Assembly: GCF_030272615.1 (NCBI RefSeq)
Contig: NC_081406.1
Span: 140,090,361 to 140,154,360, forward strand
Length of the DNA: 64,000 bases
DNA from: Cryptomeria japonica
Taxonomy: Eukaryota; Streptophyta; Pinopsida; Cupressales; Cupressaceae
Direction of reading: 5' to 3'
Below are positions 42,542 to 54,865 of the stretch, one piece after another. The stretch's first letter is position 1. Each line of letters starts with the position of its first letter. The notes beneath the pieces are model-generated. The model did no database searches and had not been told where the DNA came from. It saw only the letters and a program-made list of their open reading frames with translations. The position numbers and the translations under genes are program-made.

Positions 42542-43079
42542 AATAGTGTATGTATTCTTCCTCCCATTATGTATTGCTTATCTATCAAACTGCCAAGGTC
42601 TTCCCAATAAAAGAGATGACAAATATCCATAGGCATAATATCACAAAAATTCATCATGATAATTCCCAATTTTCAATTTTATTAAACACTGTTCACTTAC
42701 TACCAAATTATGTTCATCCTGAATCCATGCTATCTGATAAGACTTAGGGTGTTTCAATATTTCCAATTTCAACTTATTCACAATCTCTTCTGAAACAAGA
42801 TTATCTGAACTACCACTAACAATAAAAAGTTTACAACACTTACCGAATACCTTACGTCTGGTCTTGAACAGGTTCTTTCTCTAAAAGGGTTCTTCATCTC
42901 CTTCAGTATGACACAAAGCTCTCCTCATCATCAATAGTTCTCCATATTCTAGTTTATTGTCTGATCCGGTGGGGTTTTCTTCCACCACTGCTACTCTTCC
43001 GGTAGCCTATGTCTTCTTACATTCAAATGCATGGTGTCCTTCTCCTCCACACTTAAAGCAAGTTCCTCTAAATGTCCTC
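42542..43079 (-). pseudogene. Chromovirus 2 zinc knuckle and protease (catalytic Asp lost)
   Basis: Out of frame with gag, a complete knuckle CFKCGGEGHHAFEC is read at about 43020-43065. Near 42805-42840 the protease motif reads FIVSGSSDNLVS. Compared with the usual V-D-S-G of this clade one residue, the catalytic Asp, is missing, which would need a loss of one codon. A later LLLGRPWQFDR segment is normal for Gypsy proteases. Stops and frameshifts are present. Confidence 0.6.
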
Positions 43080-43820
43080 TTATCTTGTCTTCCAAAATTC
43101 ATTCTGATAACCATCTGATTCTCTCATCCGGTAGAAATTTCTATCATCCTTCCGATATAAATTACCTTCTTTGATCACTTCCTTGTCTTTGTTCTGATCT
43201 ATACTAGTTCCTACTCCTCCGGTATATCCTCTTCCTCCTTGAATTCTTCCTCCAGTAAACCTTCCACCTCTACCTCTCTGTCTTTGCTGATGTCTTTTGT
43301 TCAATTCCTCTTTAGCCTTTACTGCATACCGGTAAGCCTCTTCAACACTCTCCAATTTGATCATACTAAGTTCATCTTGTATAGACATCTACAATCCGTT
43401 CAAATATCTTGCAATATGTTCATCATCATCAACATGTCCAAATTTGATGTTCAACTTGTAAAATGCTTCGGTGTACTCCTTCACACTCTATTCCTTCTGT
43501 CTTAGATTCTTAAACTTTCGGAACAAATCCACTTGATAATTCGCCAGGACAAACTTTGATTTTAACTTAGAAATCATCCGATCCCATGTCTTAATCTTTT
43601 CTTTACCTCTTCTTTGCCTATCAACTTGCAAGTGCTCCCACCAAAGAGATGCATGACCTTTCAATCGGATAGAGGCATATTTCACCTTCCTCTCTTCTAT
43701 AGTGCTTTCAAAATCAAAATACTTCTCCATCTCTGAGATCCAATCCATCAATTCATCCGAATCTAACTTCCCATCATATTTTGGTGGGGTAAAATGAGGT
43801 TTAGTGTTTTCCCTACTCAA
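43080..43820 (-). pseudogene. gag: Chromovirus 2 gag
   Basis: One frame holds two open parts. 43488-43820 has PHFTPPKYDGKLDSDELMDW, then a retrotransposon Gag core (KYASIRLKGHASLWWEHLQ, W.RM...LKSKFV, FKNLRQ). 43080-43388 has YTEAF-type core sequence just upstream, then a Gln/Arg/Gly-rich stretch (RHQQRQRGRGGRFTGG). TAG stops at 43488-43490 and 43389-43391 interrupt it. The start of gag (towards 44080) is too worn to place. Confidence 0.8.
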
Positions 43821-44135
43821 AAACCTTAAAAACCTTTCTTCATCTAGACAATTGCAAGTAGGTTCACTTGTTCTTCCAGAGCTTCTTCTTCATCATCTTC
43901 GCTCACATCCTCAATATGTCAGCCTCTTCTCTGGGCTATCTCCACAACTTCTAACCAGGCTGCTATTCCTTGCAACATCTCCATCACAATATGGTCTGCA
44001 TTCCCACGCGCTCCACCATTCCTAGTTCCTCTTCACACCATTGATTCATGCTAGTCCTTTGCAATTGCAAGTTGGATCCGCAATCCACCACCCTACAACA
44101 AAATTTAGGACATGCAACCTCTAGAACAAAACTTC

Positions 44136-44147
44136 GCTCTGATACCA
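44136..44147 (-). other. Primer-binding site for initiator tRNA-Met (chromovirus 2)
   Basis: TGGTATCAGAGC on the minus strand, exact, two bases from the LTR. Confidence 0.9.
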
Positions 44148-44149
44148 CT

Positions 44150-44934
44150 TGAAGTAGTCACCGATGAAGAGGGACCTCAAGGAGATCAGTTCAAACTGGT
44201 CAGCAAGAGTAAACACAAGGGAAACACATAGACATGATGGAGGCAATGCAGAACAAATAGTTTTTATTGCATAAAATTTGATTACATCCAACCGGTAACA
44301 ACTGGGTTATAACATATCGACACATAGGCCTGGTAGAATAGGTCACTTCGGGACCTTGAATCAAAAGATCTATCTTCTAGGAACAGTCTATCTCTGACTG
44401 ATTCTAATAGATCTTCAATTCATTCTAATTGATTACATTCTAAAGCATTATTACAAATATATATCGATCCAAAGAATCCATTCAGCCTAAAAATGATCAA
44501 AACCCGAAGAACAAGACCTAACGCACAAAATGAACAAGGTCAGCCTCTGCCAAGAGATTAATCCAGAAATTCAAAAGGATGAAACATAGAAGGTTAGCTA
44601 CACACCAAGAAACATCAAGATCAATGTCCAAGGCTCTCCAAGCTTTAGAATGGGTTTCGATAGATCACCAGCATAGGTCTCAAGCAACTGGTAACAAGAA
44701 ACCATCATGGAAACTAGTAGTGATATCTTGCCGGAAAGTGATCCAAATGAGATGCGGTTTGAAAGAAAGAAATATGATCAAGTATTCAAGTAGAATCCAA
44801 CTCCACAGGATCTAGTGAGCCAAAGCCGGGACACATAGAAAGGAACACTGAAACTCCAAACAAAAAACAAAACAAAAAGGAAAATGTTTTTGGTTGATGC
44901 AAGATTGCTGTGAACTGGGGATTCTCCTACATCG
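44150..44934 (-). repeat. 5' LTR of chromovirus 2
   Basis: 785 bp, partner of 38689-39483. Its outer end reads CGATGTAGGAGA on the minus strand, so the first T of TG has changed to C. Confidence 0.85.
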
Positions 44935-45180
44935 GAAGGATAGATATGGAGATAAGGAGGGAAGGTGAGAGAGAGGGAGAGAGTATATGAGATATCTAGA
45001 GAGGGGAGAGAGAGAAGAAATATTGAGAAGAAAGGGAGAGTAATAGGTCTAGAGTTTTTGGAAGATAAAGAGGTGATAGGAGAGATAAATGAAAGATAAA
45101 GTTTATAAAGGGAGATGGGTAAGGGGTGATGGAGAGAGATATGGAGATGAAGGGAGAGAACTAGAGAGGGGATAATATAC
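44935..45180. repeat. Purine-rich GA tract (right half)
   Basis: GGAGAGAGAG-type sequence continuing the tract at 37966-38688 after the chromovirus 2 insertion. Confidence 0.75.
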
Positions 45181-45889
45181 AATCCTAATAATGTGGGATT
45201 ATGTTATTCATTTTCCTCACTAATAACTTACAAAGCTAGTTAGAAACATGGCGTTCCTTGCATACACACCCCATATTTCTAAAAAGAATGATGAATCCCA
45301 AGTTATTTCTACTCAAATTCATTGTAAAATGTTATCTTATATTTAAATGTTCGAGTTTTCCTTGGTTCTTGATGAGTCAATTAGATTGTGAGATCTAAAT
45401 TTTATAATTATTTTGATATAAGGCATTAGTTTTGTGGTAACAAAGTTTGACTTGGGTCCTCATTATCTTCTTCTTGTTTGTGTTTTCTTTCTTATCTAAT
45501 CCCTAATTTACTATCATTAGAATTCTTGATTTTAGTGTTTAATTAGACTTTTTTATGTTATGTTACTATCATTCTATAGTGTTGTAAATTGCAATCCTTT
45601 ACAAGATTCACACTATACTTGGGGCCCTACTTTAGTATGCCTTTTCTTAGATCATTTTAAGCCTATTTGGGCCCTATCCTATCCTACTATTGTCATATAC
45701 TAATTTTGAGACTAGATCTTATGTTTTGGATCTTGATACTATACAACCCCTTTCTCTTGTCGATGTTTGAGAGGACTACGATGCCCAAAACCCTAGTTTG
45801 AGTGGACTAGGGTGTCCAAGACCCTAGTCCCTCCAAAAGGGGCCTCAATTCAAATGTGTGTCAGTTATGCCTCTGTTCTTTATGATTGA
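45181..45889. other. Unassigned sequence
   Basis: No gene recognised. Two CCCTAGT(C/T)-containing segments at 45780-45835 (CCAAAACCCTAGTTTGAG and CCAAGACCCTAGTCCCTC) form a short local repeat. Confidence 0.35.
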
Positions 45890-46230
45890 ATCTCAATACT
45901 TTTATGTCTATGGCTCAGAGGGAGCATACTATTTTACTATTTTTCTTCCTTGAACCTCATGTTTGTCTCAGGGGGGGTTCTAAAATTTTTGTAAGCAGTA
46001 TTGGTACTACTTTTTATATTGTAATAATGGTTCATCTTGCTCATCTCTATTATATCACTGGTGGAGAATGCACTATCTGGTCTATGTGTTGACATGAATG
46101 CCAAAGGGGGAGATTTTTGGCAATAGATTGTCATTGATGTCAATGATTGAGAAGATCTAGTGGAGAGACTTGCAGAGATCAGATTGACAAAGATGGCGTT
46201 GTCCTAGGTTGGCAGAAGTATTGCTGCAAA
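45890..46230 (+). mobile_element. Remnant of a Copia-type 3' end (purine tract and LTR start)
   Basis: CCAAAGGGGGAGAT at 46101-46114 is followed by TTTTGGCAATAGATTGTCATTGATGTCAATG, which matches the start of the Copia-type LTRs apart from TG having become TT. CTCAGGGGGGGTTC near 45967 is an upstream purine tract like those in the other elements. The LTR fades out after roughly 110 bases. No pol remains. Confidence 0.6.
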
Positions 46231-49184
46231 CATCATATAACACATCATGTTAGTCACAACAGGATAAAAGTATGAGGAATGTCAATAGGATGTGAAATTA
46301 ATCTAATTTATATCTTTGGAACAATGAATCATTTTTAGTGATGTCACAATAGGAGAAAAGCATGAGGAATGTCACAATAGGATGTGAAAATAGCCTTCTC
46401 TTAAATTGGGACCTCAATCATAAGAGTCCAACACTTTAATGTAATTTCCATTACATCCTTTAAACATTGAATCATTTTTAGTGAAGAGTGTAGTTCCAAG
46501 CAATAACAATTTCAAGAGGGAGAGAGAAAATCCTAGTAATCTATAACTTCCAAAGGAGGAAAATGGAGGATTGAAAGAAAGAAAGGGTGAGTGTAGGAGA
46601 GGATATGGGTTTGATGGTCTTACGAGATCCAAATATTTAATATTATAAAAACTATCTTGTTATGATACTATGTATGTGGATTTATTTCTAATCAATAAAT
46701 TTGTAGATGTTTACTTATGAAAGAGAGTGTGGTTTCTAAGTTTTCCAATTGAGACCCCTTTTATAAATAAAGGGAAAATAAGGTTATATTGAGTTTTGGG
46801 TGAGATGACCATTATAGATATAGTAAGGATTACAGGATATAAAAATGCTTTCAAAAAAGTCATATTTTAAAATTTGAGCATGGACACGAGTTCCCACCCA
46901 ATGCTCATGTCCAAACACAAGCACTAGTGTTCTTGAGGAGTTACATATTTAGATTTTTAGGGATGAATAGGGTGGAGTTCATGAAACTTCCTTTCCATGT
47001 CATATATTTTTATAATCAAGGAAAATGCCAAAAAAGTGATTTGAATAATCTCGAAACATGACCAAGAAGATGGAAACCAAAATGTGTATGTAAAAATGAG
47101 TTGAAAGTTGTGAAGTAGTTTTTTTTTAATCTTTACCCTTTGATATTCCTTTTTTTGATCTTAGACTGCTTGCTACTGATATCCTAGACCTTCTTCTCAA
47201 ATACAAGATCCTAGATGTCCGATTAAAATTTTTAAGCGTGCAAGCTGGTAGGCCATGAATAGAATTTCCAAGAGGATTAGTTCAATAAAGTAGAAAATTG
47301 TTTTTTGATTTAGGAGGGTGTTATCACAAATGTGATTGTATTTTTAGGACACAACTACCCTTGTAGTTTTGTCGTAAATACATGAATACAAGTAGTGAAA
47401 ATTTGGTCCAAATAATTGGATATTCGAATAGGATACTTGAGGATTAATTACATGATCATAAGCACTCATAAAAAAAATGTAGACTAAAATAATATATTTA
47501 TGACAAATCCAAAGTAAATCTAAAAAAATAAAAGAAAATTTTAATTTATGTAATTGTTAGTTACAATATTAACCATGTCATGTCATGAAAACCCAATTAT
47601 GTAATAAAGGAATAACTAAAAAAATGTTATCTATCAAATCATGATTTAATGGTGAAATTTGCATATCCACATTGGTGTCCACTTGTCTTTGGACCATTTT
47701 GAGAGAATGTCTTAGTGTGCAATTAATATCGAAAAATAATGCACTATTGTACAAAGTTGTGCTCATTAACCTATACCACTCATCCCCATTTTACATATGC
47801 TCCAACATATGGCTCCATCTTTTTTATCTCTATACATATTCCCATGTACATTGAATGCTCATTATGTATATTAATTCTCACCATTCCTATAAATCCATTC
47901 CATGCATGTAGATCTTATGAGCTCCATGTATACGACCAATCTTATGGGTGTGGGATCAATCTTGTACCAACAAATCGAATCACCAGAATTTTAAAATTCA
48001 AATTCAAATTTTGGTTCACTCTTGCTTGTTTCCTTCCTCTCATGAATTGATTTGGTATGCATTTCATGTAATTTATTACTATATTAGTATTTAAAATTCA
48101 TTCACAATCATTCATTTAAAGCACAATTACATCCAAGCATTATTGGCATATCATTCATATTTATTAAAGGAAAAAATGTTAAGAGCACTTCAACTAGAGC
48201 ATTACAAAGAACTGAAATCTACATCATATCTACATGTTTGAAGTTGTTGTTCTATATTATTTTTTTCACAATCATAAAATTGGATCTACCAAGGGGTTTG
48301 ACCTATGAGGACACGACCCTTACAATCTAGTGATCTCCACTAGGTATTTGTAAAGACTGCCAATCCTTGACATTCAAAAAAGCACAAGGAACAAATCAAA
48401 AATTAGGAGTGCACATTATACAAATCAAATCTATAAACTACAATTCATATATATTCCCATAGAAAAGATCTAGAGCCATAGTTTCAACCTTCCACAAAGT
48501 TGACAAATTATGTAAATCTCAAGACAAAGTACAAACAAAAAAAAATTGAATTCCAATATCGTGACAAGCAAAATTCGGAACATCAAAATCATTCTTCCTC
48601 CATTTTAAACAATCTAAAATATGTAACCTACTTTGAACAATGGAACATAAACATTGTTAATTTTTCCATAAAATTCCCCCTAATCCAAAAACTATTATTT
48701 AAAAAGCAGGACAAAGCACTACTAATTTTCTATTATGCTCTAAAACTTAGATTAAAAATCATAATCCAATTTAAATATTGCAAACTTTCTTCAAAACCCT
48801 AAACCGTGGACAACCAAAATTAAGTAGCAAAACATTGCTAATTTTCCAAAATGCACTATACTCCATTGCCCAAAAACATTGCTACTGCCCTAAAATTTAT
48901 GTAAAATCCATAACCTAATTCAAACAGAAGGGCAACATTTTTAATGAGAAAAAATATAATGAACCAACAAGAAAAATTGAAACTCCTACATAAAAGTGTT
49001 TACCTCATAACAATCAATTCAAAATACTAAGATTTGTCACTAGATCAAAATCGATATGTATTAGTGAATTTCCAAAACAACATCTTCAGCTAAACAATAT
49101 GAACGCCCAAAAATACAACATCAAATTCAAACAATACATAATAATCACCCAATCTAAAAGACCCACTTACTAACTTCTACATAA
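46231..49184. other. Unassigned AT-rich sequence
   Basis: No recognisable gene. Near 46255-46500 segments with AAGCATGAGGAATGTCACAATAGGATGTGAAA and CATTGAATCATTTTTAGTGA occur twice, a local duplication of about 110 bp. The frames at 47739-48050 and 48500-48802 are low-complexity and have no recognisable domain. Confidence 0.4.
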
Positions 49185-49685
49185 TCAATGTTCCTCTACA
49201 ATTGTTTTCAAGTATGGCCTCCATGCTTTTCCTGAAACACAATTTTGATGTTGAGTAAGTTTTCTAACATGTTGTTCCACTAAAATTTCTTTCACATAGC
49301 TATCCAAAAGCAAAGTCTTCAACTATTGTCTTGAGACCACAATCTTGAGTGTAAAACCCTTCTCTACATTAACATCCTCTGCTCTTTTCTTGCCTCTACA
49401 AATACCATTTTTATGTGTTGAGAAAGTTGTGTGATCAACTTCAATGTGTGAGGTCCGAACAAGATAATAAAGTTCCCCACCCTTGAGTTTATTTTCTTGG
49501 GGAAGAGCATGACCAACATTCCTTGAGTGTACAACCATACAATCCTCCTCAAAATCACTCTCCCTCACCAGATCTCCCACCACAACAGGAAACCTGTATT
49601 CTAACATTCTCCCATCCATTGCCATTACTTTTATGAATTTCTTGCATGTTTCTCGTCATACCTTGGCTTGCATGCAATTACCCAT
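49185..49685 (-). pseudogene. PADRE / DUF4228-domain gene with two premature stops
   Basis: A single 501-base frame (166 residues if the stops are ignored, normal for the family) starts ATG at 49683-49685 and ends TGA at 49185-49187. The N-terminus MGNCMQAKV is the Gly-2/Cys myristoylation and palmitoylation-type start of plant DUF4228 proteins. Then come KFIKVMAMDGRMLEYRFPV, VVGDLV, HSRNVGHALP, LKGGELYYLV and, at the C-terminus, LKTLLLDSYVKEILV and KAWRPYLKTIVEEH, all in the family's order. A TGA interrupts codon 10 (49656-49658) and a TAG codon 121 (49323-49325). Both could be single C-to-T changes. PADRE proteins are linked to abiotic stress and pathogen response; the molecular function is not settled. 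An intron hiding the first stop is a weaker alternative, since the stop lies inside AAGGTATGA, a donor-like string. Confidence 0.8.
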
Positions 49686-50160
49686 TACGTGGGCTTCAAC
49701 ATAGCAGACTACAATCCAAATATGGAGATCAAAACCTATAAGAAGGAATGAGAAAGTGAACTAATTCCTTTATTAATGATGTTCAAAAAGCCCTAAAATT
49801 GTCACAGGAGCCCACAAAGCACACCATGTGAAATAAGAGAACAAATAAATGTTAATAAGTGATTGCAATGAATCTTTCCAAAGATGAGATAATGTAGGGC
49901 ACTGGGTCTTTCAAAGATGGAAAATCTCATTACATTGAATGTGAGATGAAAGAAAGAAGTAAGAAAATGAATCTTGCAACACAATAGTTTAGAGTACAGA
50001 ATGAATCTTGCATTGAATGTAGCAAAAGACCTGGTTCAAACGTTTTCCCAAACGATTTGATTGAAAAATCTAGTAACCCATGTAACAAATAATCAATGGC
50101 TCTGAGAGTAGTGAAAATAATAGGAAACCCTTTTCATTATTCCAAAAACTACAATTTGAA
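49686..50160. other. Upstream flank of the PADRE pseudogene
   Basis: No clear TATA box at a normal distance on the minus strand. TTCCTTCTTATAG near 49737-49752 (minus) resembles a splice acceptor and could mark a 5' leader intron. Otherwise nothing recognised. Confidence 0.3.
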
Positions 50161-50274
50161 TGGCATCATGGAGCTTTGTGAAGAAGGTTGTAATGAGAAA
50201 TACCGAGAGTAGAAGAAATGCAGAGGAGTGGAAACAAGATTGGGGCAGGGGAGGCCCAAGTGGAGGATTCTCGG

Positions 50275-50660
50275 CATCATCATCATCTTCACCAAGGAAC
50301 CCACAGAGTAGTCAATCTTCATCTTGGCCTCCTCATCACTGTGCTCTCCCTTGACGAACTCGAAAGCCTACTCATCACTATCACTCTTGAACTAGTTCTT
50401 GATCATAGCCTCCTCCTCCCTGAAACTCAGAGGAACCACCATTGCCAAAGTGTCAAATGTCGCTGACCGAATGTCGTGCTCAGACAGAATGGGTGAGCAA
50501 ACTGTGCAGAAGTCGTAGGTGAGCTTGCTCCTGCTGTTGCTCCACTTGTTCTGCCCTACAAGTTTTGATTGTATACCGAGCTTACATACTTGAACCTACT
50601 TGCATGTTATTTGTTCTTGGAGCATCATCATCATCGACCAACTGCTCCATTCGGATTGGT
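50275..50660 (-). pseudogene. ORF-like, GC-richer stretch of unknown identity
   Basis: On the minus strand one frame reads GQNKWSNSRSKLTYDFCTVC, then SEHDIRSATFDTLAMVVPLS, continuing with an acidic SDSDE and KGEHSDEEAKMKIDYSVGSL. It is broken by two TAG codons. Another frame upstream reads RMEQLVDDDDAPRTNN. Codon-like composition and higher G+C than the flanks suggest a decayed gene or processed copy. I do not recognise the family. Confidence 0.3.
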
Positions 50661-52360
50661 ATTCTTCAAAATGAGAAACTAAAAATATGCTAGGTAGGAC
50701 AAAGATTTAAAATATATTGGGCGGGAGAGTGGTTTTAAAATAAACGGTACGAACAAAAATGTGCGCTGAAACATCCATCCCGACTGTGACTGTGAGAGCG
50801 GCCAGAAAATGTTAACCACGTGCAAATGCTTTCCGTCAACCGCAAAATGATAATATGCCTCCACATCAGCCAAATGGTGGTTCGCAGAACGTATCTCATG
50901 GCATCATGGAGGGCATACGATTTTGGAGCCGCATCATGGCATGGCATATCGTGCCATACCGTTTTGGAGCCAGAATAGCTACAGCCGAAGACATGCATCT
51001 GCAGATAGCGTTGGCTTCACAACGGTGACTAATTTTAGTACAATTTTAATGGTGGCAGTCTAGTTTACGCTCAGTTTGCTTTCAGTTTTCTTTATTTCTC
51101 ATGCTAAATAAACTGCGTTTATGCATTATCTTTCAGCAGCTAGATTCTTTCCTATTTAGTTTCGTCTTCCAATGTAATAATTTGCTTGCATGCAGACCTC
51201 ATTCGTAGTTTTCTAGGTTCTTCAATCTATTTTTAATTTAGAGATAAATGCATTCGAATGAATATCTGTGTTTTTAGATCTAGTTTTTAACTCAGACTTG
51301 TTATTATTAGCTTTTCTATTCTTAGCTTAATCGGTGGTCAAACTTATCTCTATAAATTTGTATGCTGTTATGAGACTATACAGTTTTCAATTTACCTTTT
51401 TAGTCTCTCGTGTTGGCAAGTACAGAGCATTCTCTAATTTAATTCCTTGTTTCTGAATGTGTTGATTTTTGTTTCCGAGTTTACATATCAACGTAGTGTA
51501 GGAGGTGTTAATTTTTATCAATCCTTCAGGCCGTGAGGCGTCTTCATTATTAGATCAATTTTTTTGCCTTGGTCTAGCTAAATATTGGCACGCAGTGAAT
51601 ATTGTATTGATGGCTTCTGTTTTTTGCAATCCCAACAGTCGTATCTTTACACAGGCCGTATATTTGTTTGTGCAAAAGCCCGTTTGGTCCATGAAGATAG
51701 TGACTCCTTCTGGCTCGTGGTTGCTTGGATTGACATCTTCAAAGCCTATTTTGGTAATTTCAGGCATTAAGATGTTGGTCTCATTAGATTTGGTGAATCC
51801 ATTGCCCGATATAATATTGATCTACCCCTTCATACATCGCACCTAAGTGATTGAAGACTAATAGGGTCAAGACTTATTTTGTACGGTTTTACATTTTTCT
51901 TGGTCACTTGATGAGAGGTCGACCTCTATGATTTTGAGTCAGCTCATATAAATATTTTCTACAGGCCACATCCATTACGCAATTTCATCACTCTTTGTGA
52001 GGTGTGGATTCATTTTCTATAGGCCCACTTCACTTTCACTGGAAGGGGCAGTCATCCTGCAAGACTTGAGCGGGTACTAATTTTGCCCTAAATATCGCTA
52101 TGCAGAAAAATCTTTGCAAATCTTGAGAATTTTTGTATTTTTGTTTTTTAAGTTTTGATTGGTTTGTTTGTGTTTAGGGAATTTCAACCCATGTCTAGCA
52201 TATAGAATCGTTTAAGCTTTGCCCTGTTGGACATTTCCAGCGTGGTCATGCCTTTGGCTGTACCTTGCAACCTTTGTTCACTATCAATAATGGAAATTGG
52301 GTATTTTATAATATTATATGCTTTGTTAATTGATGCAAGAAGCCCTCTTGTCTGCTACTG
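50661..52360. other. Unassigned sequence
   Basis: No family recognised. A plus-strand frame of 113 codons at 51505-51846 has no domain I know. The segment 50961-50986 has a near copy at 59691-59716. Confidence 0.35.
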
Positions 52361-54865
52361 ATGCAGAAGCAAACACTCCCTCCTGCCTTAATTACAAATA
52401 TGGCCTTCAATGGCCTCTCTCACACTCATGAGCGCTACTCCTGGGCCGATGCTTCCTCAATCGAGGCCCTCTCTGCAATGTACACTTCGTAACCCCGTCT
52501 GTATTCACATGCTCTACCTTTTTGTATTAGAGTTGTAGTCCCTTGTATTTCCTTGCTCTGTTTTTCACACTTTACATAGCTGTCGATGTCTAGTCATTGC
52601 CTATGTTTGGTTTTCCCTACTCTTCCCATTCCCCATTTGATTGAATTTCTTTCTTTTTTTTAACCTTATTTGAGCCTTAATCATTTGAAATCTGCAAGAT
52701 GATTCTGAAATGCCTCTTCACCTTACGTCGATGCCTTCATTCATGGCTAGTAATTGACAAGAAAAAAATGAACGGTGGTCTTCATAGTTAAACATCAATC
52801 TTTACAAATTCATATCTATTTTTTAAGCTTCCAGTAAAAGTGAAGTGTTGACAAAGGTTGCATATCCTATGATCATGACAATTTAAGAGGCATTTGATCA
52901 AACAGTTTTGTGCCTAGTAATTTTGATGACATATCAACCAGACCAATTACAAATATGAAAAAATCCCCTTCTCTGTAGTGCTTTGATGGATGTCCAAACT
53001 TAGTATCAAAGCTCCCACGAAGTAGATATTTTCATACACTTCAACCAAGGTCTTTTAGCTACTTTTAACCTTGTCACTCTGGCATATTTTCCTCTTTTGT
53101 GCATGACTATCCCTGTCTCACAACTCCAGAAGTCAGTGTCTCTTTTGTTAGCCCTCTAAGTGTCATCCCTCCTAATGACTGATATTTCTATCTTAATGGT
53201 AATTTGTATATGCACATTTTTTTCATGTCTATCATCCATTGAATGGGTGCTAATTATAATTCCTGCACTTCATATCATATTTCCTTCATACATGGTATTA
53301 TAGACTTCCCCTTCTATAGGACTATCATGATGCACTTTCTTGATCACTATCATGTTAAATCTTGTTTCTTCTTCTTTATCCACTATGCGTTCTAAATATT
53401 ATAAGACTGCTATAGTTCTAGATAGCCCTTGTCATACTTCTTTGTAAGGAAATAACAAATGTTTGAGTCCTAAACAAGAAGAAGAGGAGGCTGTGTTTCA
53501 GAGTCATCAGATGCAATAAAACCACATTCAAGATTTATTATTTCTACTTATAGGTCTCAACTTTCTGCATATTTGCTGATATCTTAGAGGTATCTTTATT
53601 TAAAATATCATTACACTCAGATCCATATCTAGAATAATCCGTCCATACATTATCGTCTTGTGGAGTAGATGCATTACATCTCATATCTTCTTATAGATCA
53701 GGTTCAATCCATTCAATATTTTCTTGTGGAGCAAACACATTCTCATCTCTTTCTCTTGCTATTGTTTTAGTCCTCACAATCATTTTTAACTTCTATATGA
53801 CATATTGGTGAGGTATGACTACTATTACTATAACTTTCTTTATGACCAATATATTGCTTCTCTATCAAACAATGATAGTTGCCCTCTTTGTTATCTTTTA
53901 ACCATGCATATCTGTTGTCCTTTGTCTTGCAAGACTATCATAATCTCATTTCCTCTTAAAAGTCTACTTCTTAGGACTCTACTGTTCATTATTCCTTCTT
54001 AGCATTTTTCCTTATGAAAACTATCCTCTTTGACCATTAGACCACTTGCTCTATCATTTCTACCATCTATTACAAAGCGCATGGGACCTTTGTACATTTT
54101 CACATTCTTAATGATTTCCCTCTGCTGCTCATTTTGACATCATGCTTATCTCTAATCATATCACTGTGTTCTAAGAATTTGGAGTAAGGCTTTTAGAAAA
54201 CAGTGAGTTGATACTATCTTTAGATTATTTGACTATTAACAACTTCATTCTTTCTTTGGCCTCGTGTTGAGTTCTGTTCACCAAACCTTCATTATACTCT
54301 CCACAAAATAATGAACACTCCTCTACAATTTTTTGATAAACGATTTCTCCCAACAACCAGAAATGCAGTTTCACCTTTGCGGTTCACAATCTCACAGACT
54401 ACTTACTAAATATAGATGCCAATTTTGATTCACTATTTTCTTTCTCTAGGATTTCAAAATTGGTAGATGCCAATTCTAATTCTTTATTTTATCTCTGTAT
54501 GTTGAATAAGCTAACCAAGTTACTAACAATGCCTAAGTCACAGAGGCTCATAGATAGAAGTAAACCTCCACTTAGTAAAGATCAACAACAAAATCTTACT
54601 CGATGGGAAATAAGTATTGTGCTAATATTGAACTTTTCAGTATGATTAGATCCTAATTTGATTTTGTTTCATGTTTATTTCTTACATTCACAAGAACATG
54701 AGTAAATAATTCAAACAAATTATGTTTTGGCTTCAACTGTGATTTCCCTGTGAATTATTCCAGGTGCTGTTGGCTGCTTCACCTTTGGAAAACAACTATA
54801 AAACATATGAGGCACTGATGTCAGCTAGAGTACAAATAAATGGCTTACAGATTGTTTGTTCTTAA
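52361..54865 (+). other. Possible exon remnants of an unidentified gene
   Basis: Three pieces look exon-like. 52363-52490 opens ATG and reads ...HERYSWADASSIEALSAMYTS before TAA, with TTCGTAACC as a possible donor. 54451-54645 follows the tract TATTTTCTTTCTCTAG, a good acceptor, and reads KLVDANSNSLFYLCMLNKL, then PKSQRLIDRSKPPLSKDQQQ. 54764-54865 follows GTGAATTATTCCAG and reads VLLAASPLENNYKTYEALMS, then ARVQINGLQIVCS and a stop. Phases can be made to fit between the last two with a donor at TCAGTATGA. I recognise no family, so this is tentative. The sequence between shows no element ends. Confidence 0.25.

Larger units (their letters stand above)
38689..44934 (-). mobile_element. Chromovirus 2: Ty3/Gypsy element with all domains, inactive
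   Basis: A minus-strand element of about 6.25 kb with LTRs at 38689-39483 (3') and 44150-44934 (5'), an initiator-Met primer site and gag, protease, RT, RNase H, integrase and chromodomain in Gypsy order. The flanks GAAGC (38684-38688) and GAAGG (44935-44939) are a one-mismatch target duplication. It is inserted in a GA tract that continues on both sides. Stops and frameshifts occur in every domain. Its LTR opening (TGATGCAGGAGC) resembles that of chromovirus 1 (TGGTGCAGGAGC), but the rest of the LTR does not, so they are separate families. Confidence 0.87.
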
